This document shows, in pieces, positions 58,742 to 64,000 of a DNA stretch of 64,000 nucleotides. The stretch spans positions 20,530,324 through 20,594,323 of the forward strand of contig CM046350.1 in NCBI GenBank assembly GCA_025403435.1, given 5' to 3'. Numbering within the stretch: position 1 is the stretch's first letter; the number at the start of each line of letters is the position of its first letter. The translations under genes were made by a program, and so were the position numbers. Source of the stretch: Artocarpus heterophyllus. Taxonomy: Eukaryota > Streptophyta > Magnoliopsida > Rosales > Moraceae. The notes under the pieces are model-generated. The model was not told the DNA's origin. It saw only the letters and a list, made by a program, of their open reading frames with translations, and did not search any database.

Positions 58742-59452
58742 GGTGCTCCTCCTGCCGCTCCTCTGTGGTCCTCCTAACGTCTTGGCTCGATTCTCACAGT
58801 ACTACGCATAGTCATTTTCCACAGATATAGCTGCTGACACAAGCTCACCAAAATTCTTGAGTCGCAGGGCAACCACCTGCCGTTGAATAGAAGCCTTAAG
58901 CCCTTCTTGAAACTTGATACACTTCACACGCTATAATGCCACTGCAGATGGAGCAAACCTGGCCAGCTCATTAAACTTCTTCTCATATTCCCGAATTGAT
59001 ATATCACCTTGCTGCAATCTATAAAACTCAATTGCCTTCTAGTCTTTATATCCTTGCAGAAAGTATTGATCATAGAACAACTCCTTGAACTTGTCCCAAC
59101 TGATGTTATCATTGTTCTTCAAGCGTTTAGCTTGCTTCCACCAAGTATTGGCACCACCTTCGAATTTATAAGCTACAAACTCTACACGATATTCCACTGG
59201 CACGCCAAGAGTATCCAGATGTTTCACGATCGAGTCTAGTCAATACTCAGCCACTTGCGGATCCCCATTTCCATTGAAGGTCGAAATAGACGCATGCCGG
59301 AATTCCTTAAATTATGCATGTCGACGACTAGCCTCGAAATCATCCAGCCTTGCCCCTGCTGCCATCTGCCGGAATGCAACAAACATGGCCCTCATCATGC
59401 CCTCTTTATTTCCAAACTCGGCGTCAGCTGTCGAATGACGTCTAGGTGCCAT
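58742..59452 (-). pseudogene. gag of D, 5' part
   Basis: The start at 59452 (minus) gives MAPRRHSTADAEF. The capsid segment follows (FNGNGDPQVAEYWLD, EYRVEFVAYKFEGGANTWW, WDKFKELFYDQYF, FYRLQQGDISIREYEKKFNELARFAP), with stops near 59315, 59040 and 58932. The frame ends in a Ser/Arg-rich part at the E insertion and resumes at 48668. Confidence 0.87.
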
Positions 59453-59540
59453 TCTCTCACTTTTGGAAACAAAATTTGGACTGTCAGTGGTATTTCATTG
59501 TCGTACCTATGTATGCACAATTTCCAAGGTTCATAAACTT

Positions 59541-59553
59541 GGCTTTGATACCA
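59541..59553 (-). other. Primer-binding site of D
   Basis: On the minus strand TGGTATCAAAGCC lies three bases inside the LTR boundary, initiator-Met tRNA type. Confidence 0.8.
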
Positions 59554-59556
59554 TTC

Positions 59557-60690
59557 TGTCAAGCCCCGTAGTACGAGAGGTGATGTGACGGTTTAATTAA
59601 GTTAATTAAGTAAAAATTTAGTTAAAACATGAGTTTAAGTATTTAAATTAATTATGAAAATATGAAAATTTTAAAACCTTTTTAAAACAAGCATTTATAA
59701 TAATTAAGCAAATAAGAATATCAAAGTAAACAATAAGAAAGTAACAAAGAAATAAAAACAAACGAGAATGGGTCTAACTAATCTACATCTTGTGCACACA
59801 CATAGTACTAAAAATATCATGTTACAACTACAGTCCAAGTAAAGAGAGAGAGTTAGAATATTACATGCTTTGATTTTATAATTTAAATAACCTACTGGGT
59901 TCTTCTACTGCTCCTGTGTCATGTCCGTGGACTTTTCTTCGATCCTAAGCTGAAATCCGCCTAGAGGGGAAAAGATTTTAAAAACAAGTAAAATGTAAGC
60001 GAAAGGCTCAATAGGACTATATTTGAAAACATTCAGTTCTAAAAAGGAAAATTTCCTTATTCAAGAAATTATTAAGAATATAGACTTGTATAAAGGAATA
60101 AATAAATTAAGTAAAATTAATCTTACCAAAACCAATTGTTGATCGACCAGAAAGAATATCATTTTCTTTTTCCTAGACAAACCATATATATAACACCACC
60201 GTAGTGGCCCAGTTGGGTTTCGAGACCTGCCCCCAAGGTCGCATGCTACACGACCTGATCTCTGATATGGCATCACGCCCATATATATATATTTTCTATA
60301 ATCATTAAAATCTCTTTTACTAAGTATTTTTATTTACATTCATTATGAGGTTTATTCATGAAAATCACCTCAATCTATTGTTTATGAAAATAGGACAATA
60401 AAATCCTTTTTCAATCACCCTTTGAAAACATTTGATAAAAAGTCCTTTGAGGCCATAATCTTTTGAAAACTAGGTTACCAAAGAATAAGGTAGAAGTCCT
60501 ACCTCAATACTCGTATCGGTGCCCCGCACCGTAACCTCGGTCCACCATACATTAGCTCCGCGGAACCTCGAGCACCTTAAATATAAACTAGGTCTATTAG
60601 TATCTAGCTTAAGATATCTTATGTTGCTAAACTATTCCATGGTGTCTATTAGTATCTAGCTTAAGATATCTTTCGTATGTTGCTAAACTA
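59557..60690 (-). repeat. 5' LTR of element D (truncated, with internal duplication)
   Basis: Plus-strand TGTCAAGCCCCG onwards matches 42541-43630 closely. Near 60645 the sequence restarts, repeating about 45 bp (TCTATTAGTATCTAGCTTAA...) already present at about 60594-60633, then leaves LTR homology at 60691. Roughly half the LTR is missing. Confidence 0.85.
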
Positions 60691-62214
60691 AGAAATTAAA
60701 GTGCTCTAGACAGATTATACAAGCTTAAGATTAGTGTGTTACTGATTTTGGACATTATTTTATAGAGCGATTTTACTCAAATCTTTAAGTTACATGGATG
60801 AAATTTCCTAAGGGTGAACTTTAATAGCTTTCAATTTAACACTAAGACAACTATATAAAAAAAAACCCTGATATGCTAGAGTCCTAGTAACACGATGCTA
60901 AGTACGCATCTAACGCCTATTTTAGTCTAAAAAGTCACTCGAGACAGCGTTTTAACAATGCGGTGTATAGAACGTCATAAGATCATTTTTTTGGGCTTAA
61001 TGGGCTTAGAACCAATTACAAGCCTATTAAATGAATTAAGAATATGGTTAATTAGAATTTAGTTCAAGAATCATGAATTTAGATTGTTCCCAAATTTAGT
61101 CAATTTAAGTCACATGGACTAAGTAACGATTCGATAATTAATTATCAAATCTGACTATGAATTAAAAGCAATTAAGGGAAAATTGAATATTGTGAGGATC
61201 TAATTAAGTAATTAATCCTTGTTATAAAAATAATGATTTATGATCTGCTGATAAAAAAAAGTTACGATCTAATAGAATGATCAAATTCTTACGATTATGC
61301 TAAAATTAATAATAGTATAAAATACGTTATTCTTACACATTCTTAATGGATGTCTTACACATAATCGTTCTCTATAGAAGGTAAGGAATTTCAAGTAAAT
61401 AGAGAAACCTATTATAAGAAAATAGGTAAGCAGGAATCTCGCCTATAGTATGGATAGCTTAAAATAAATGTTTTTCTAATAGTAGTAAGCTTGTTTAAAT
61501 TCTAGTCACAGTATTCTATTCCATATCATATTGCATGCTCAGTAAATTAATTAGTGAAACTTCTAAGGACAAACTAACTAAGAGAGTCATACCAACTTCT
61601 TGACCTATGGGGAGGGTTAAGATTTAAAAATAAAAGATAAATTAAATTAGGTCACGGTGCTGTTAGGACCTTACAAATCCTAACATTCCGTTGATTGTGC
61701 GCAATTGGTACAATTACTCGGGCCCAATAAATCATAAGACAAGATCATAATTGAGTATAATCAATACATGTATTTTTGTTGTAATCACATACTATTTCAA
61801 ATATTTTGCGAGTTATTATTCCTACTTGGTGAGCGAAAGCTCATTCAAGAATATTTATACTATAGGTAAACAACCTGCCAGTAATGTTTAATGGACAGTA
61901 GCGAAGTGGCAAACGATTATAGTGAAGCCATGAGAAATGAATATTGCTTGCTTTATTTTCCGCACGTAGTTTTTTATAGTTATGACTCTTTTGATAATGT
62001 ATTTAACTATATAATTCTAGTACTAAGTATGTTTTGAATAATTGTTATAGCCTTATAATATGTTACTAATTCTATTGCAACAAAAAAGTAAAAATAGTTT
62101 TAAATTAAATTAACTAGCAAAGACAACTTTAAAAAATTTTGGGAAAATTAATGTAATCTAAATAAATGTGTGTTTAAGTAGCAAGTAACGGTCACATAAG
62201 TAGGGTCGTTACAT
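60691..62214 (+). repeat. LTR fragment G, related to F
   Basis: Ends GGGTCGTTACA at 62214. TAAGCAGGAATCTCGCC near 61428 matches TAAGTAGGAATCTCGCA in F, and GAGCGAAAGCTCATT at 61831 matches F exactly. A donor (AAATAG|GTAAGC, 61426) and an acceptor (ACTATAG|GTAA, ending 61865) enclose a 440-bp intron-like segment. The left end is lost at the junction with D. Confidence 0.6.
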
Positions 62215-64000
62215 ATTTGTCCTTCAACAAGTAAAATCAAATGTTGGGCTTGATTAAATTAAAAACAAAAGACTAGGGACTACAAGCTAATTTTCGTGAA
62301 AGGTCAGGGACTACTGGAGCAATGTATCTAAATTGTTTTCCAATAGAATTTTTGAAATGCAATTTAAAAATTATATTTTGAAATAATATTTTCAAGGGGT
62401 GTCTTGGAATGGTTTTAAGAACTCAAAATGAGATTCTTCAAGTGAGAAGTTTAAAATAAGTTTTCAAACACTATTCAACGTGAGACTCTCTAGATACTAG
62501 AGTTTTTAAGCATGACGTTTTTAGAGATCGAATTGTATAGAGGGCGACCTTAGGGGTATGACCCTGAAACCGGCATGAGCCTACTACGATGGTGATTTCA
62601 AGTTTCACACATAAAAGAAACTTTGGTTTATTTACTTATTTATTTATTTATTTATGATGTTAACATGGTTGGTTATTGGATTGTTGTTTTATTTATTTTT
62701 TATGAATTTTAAATTAAATTAAATGTTGTGGTTAAAATAATCTTGTCGAGCCTTCCACTTAATCTCTTTATTTTGTGTGTTTTGCTTAACACCCCGCCCC
62801 CCTAGGAGGTGCAAAGGGTGCTACTGAGTGAGTGCTAGAGATTGGATATCTTGGCGAAGTGCACAAGTGGTGTTTGATTAAGTTTTTTCTTTAGTTATTT
62901 TTAAAGCATGTAATAAATTTCTGTTTTATAGGTGATTTTCCTTTTCTGGATTATGGTTTGGATATTGACTATATTATAGTTTATTTTCTTTCTTGTTTTA
63001 TGCCTAAACGTGGAAATTTCTGTAAAAATATTGATTAATACGGTTGTTTACCTTATGTTTTAAATTAATGTTAGATTTTAATTTAATTTCCTTGTTCAAT
63101 AGTTTTGGCATTATTTTTTAATTTATAAAATCTGAAGACAGATTTAATTTTTACTAAATAAAAAGCTTTAATTGGAAATATTTAATTTTTATAAATTCTA
63201 TGTATTTTTACTTAATGTACAATAAGTTAATTACTTTGCATAATTGATTTTTCTTTTCAAATTAAGTCCTCCATGTCACCTACCTCAATTTCGGGTCACG
63301 ACACTTTCACCTGTTGGTTGGAACTCAAATTAACATGAGTGGATTGGAGTCCGTCCTCAACGGTGCTATTGCAAGGTTGAAAGGGTAGTTCGTAGAATCA
63401 ATAATGGTGGAGGAAATTCCAATAGGAGGTTCTTAGGTTGCGGTAAATATAAGGTAGAGTTACAAGTATTTTATAGTTTATTATTATTTTTTATTTTCCT
63501 TTACATATGATCATGATTGTACAACTTAGAAAAAAAACATATGTGAACCAACAGTTTTTTTTTGTTTTTATTTTCTTTTGTAATCCAGGTTTTTTGTTTT
63601 CCCCCCTTCCTTTACATTTGGAAAGGAAGACCGGAGGGCCTCCAAAAGGGATTGAAGGCGCATTAATCTTAGGCTTTTAGTCATTTTTTCTTTATTTTCC
63701 CTTATTTGTTTTTTTGGTTTATTTAACATGTTGCGTAAATGATATTCCTTTTCTTTCATTTTTTAGAAGACTGTGAATGAAAGGTGTAGGTGCCTAATAT
63801 GGATTGATCCACCAATTTCAACTTCATTGATTGCCCTCCTTAAAATAATTTCAAGTCCATCAGTTCGTTGGTTTCAATCTTCCAAAAACCTACTTCAATC
63901 AATTTTACTAAATTTCCCTCTTTAAAATAATTTTTTTATTACCAACCTCATGAAATTCCATCCAAGTTACAGGCGAACATGGACGAAGAGGAGTTTTTGA
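62215..64000. other. Non-coding right end of the window
   Basis: AT-rich, with a TTTA simple repeat (about 62628-62655) and an isolated CCCCCCTAGGAGG near 62796. No gene recognised; a lysine-rich minus-strand open frame near 63568-63759 has no recognisable domain. Confidence 0.55.

Larger units (their letters stand above)
42541..60690 (-). mobile_element. Element D: reverse-oriented chromovirus, interrupted by E
   Basis: Read on the minus strand: partial LTR (60690-59557), primer-binding site, gag, [element E], rest of gag, protease, RT, RNase H, integrase, chromodomain-like end, polypurine tract, full LTR (44742-42541). LTR ends are TGTAATACC and GTGACA. The 5' LTR is truncated where it meets fragment G. 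Catalytic residues in protease and RT are changed, so it was defective. Confidence 0.9.

Noticed and set aside
62780..62830. Isolated CCCCCCTAGGAGG considered as part of another copia leader
   Set aside because: No convincing surrounding stems or neighbouring gag; a single short match is not enough.
63568..63759. Lysine-rich minus-strand open frame
   Set aside because: Low-complexity translation of T-rich DNA, no domain, no neighbouring exon signals.
1..64000. tRNA, rRNA or other structured RNA genes
   Set aside because: No tRNA-like A/B-box cloverleaf or rRNA segment was recognised; the tRNA-like words seen are primer-binding sites.

Overview
This is plant nuclear DNA from an angiosperm, probably a dicot. 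It is AT-rich and packed with nested LTR retrotransposons and small inverted-repeat elements. It holds one apparently intact host gene: a three-exon DUF642 cell-wall protein gene on the minus strand, coding span 34523-41841. The species cannot be named from the sequence.

Layout. (1) 67-11450: element A, a two-LTR Ty3/gypsy chromovirus of Tekay/Del type, with 5-bp target duplication TAATA and a decayed gag-pol. (2) 11456-13467: non-coding, with a Harbinger/Tourist-type MITE at 12228-12668. (3) 13468-31898: element C, an Athila-type gypsy element with a rearranged 5' end, gag-pol, an env-position ORF and a complete 3' LTR. Its integrase gene is split by element B (19239-26825), a second Tekay-type element whose end has been deleted. 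(4) 31899-34522: non-coding, with two MITE-like repeats. (5) 34523-41841: the DUF642 gene; its 4.7-kb first intron carries several inverted-repeat elements. (6) 42541 to about 60690: element D, a reverse-oriented chromovirus. Its gag is interrupted by copia-type element E (48669-58741), whose 3' LTR is in turn interrupted by a 4.06-kb solo LTR, F (54336-58396). (7) 60691-62214: LTR fragment G, related to F. (8) 62215-64000: no gene seen.

All retroelement reading frames are broken by stops, frameshifts, deletions or catalytic substitutions. The window is therefore a fossil bed around one host gene.

The most interesting signals are non-coding. First, near-palindromic TCGGCCTGCCGA motifs occur in arrays shared by LTRs of unrelated gypsy and copia elements. 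Second, the gypsy LTRs of A, B, D, F and G each have an intron-like layout (GTAAG/GTTAG donor, terminal AG acceptor) with a small hairpin just upstream of the acceptor, whose stem changes are compensatory between families. Third, the copia leader upstream of gag has a series of stem-loops, four of which show the same CCCCTAGG apex. Fourth, GC-rich 14-nt palindromes cluster in the Athila element, both upstream of its env-position ORF and in its LTR. All were found by eye; no alignment, folding or database search was run.
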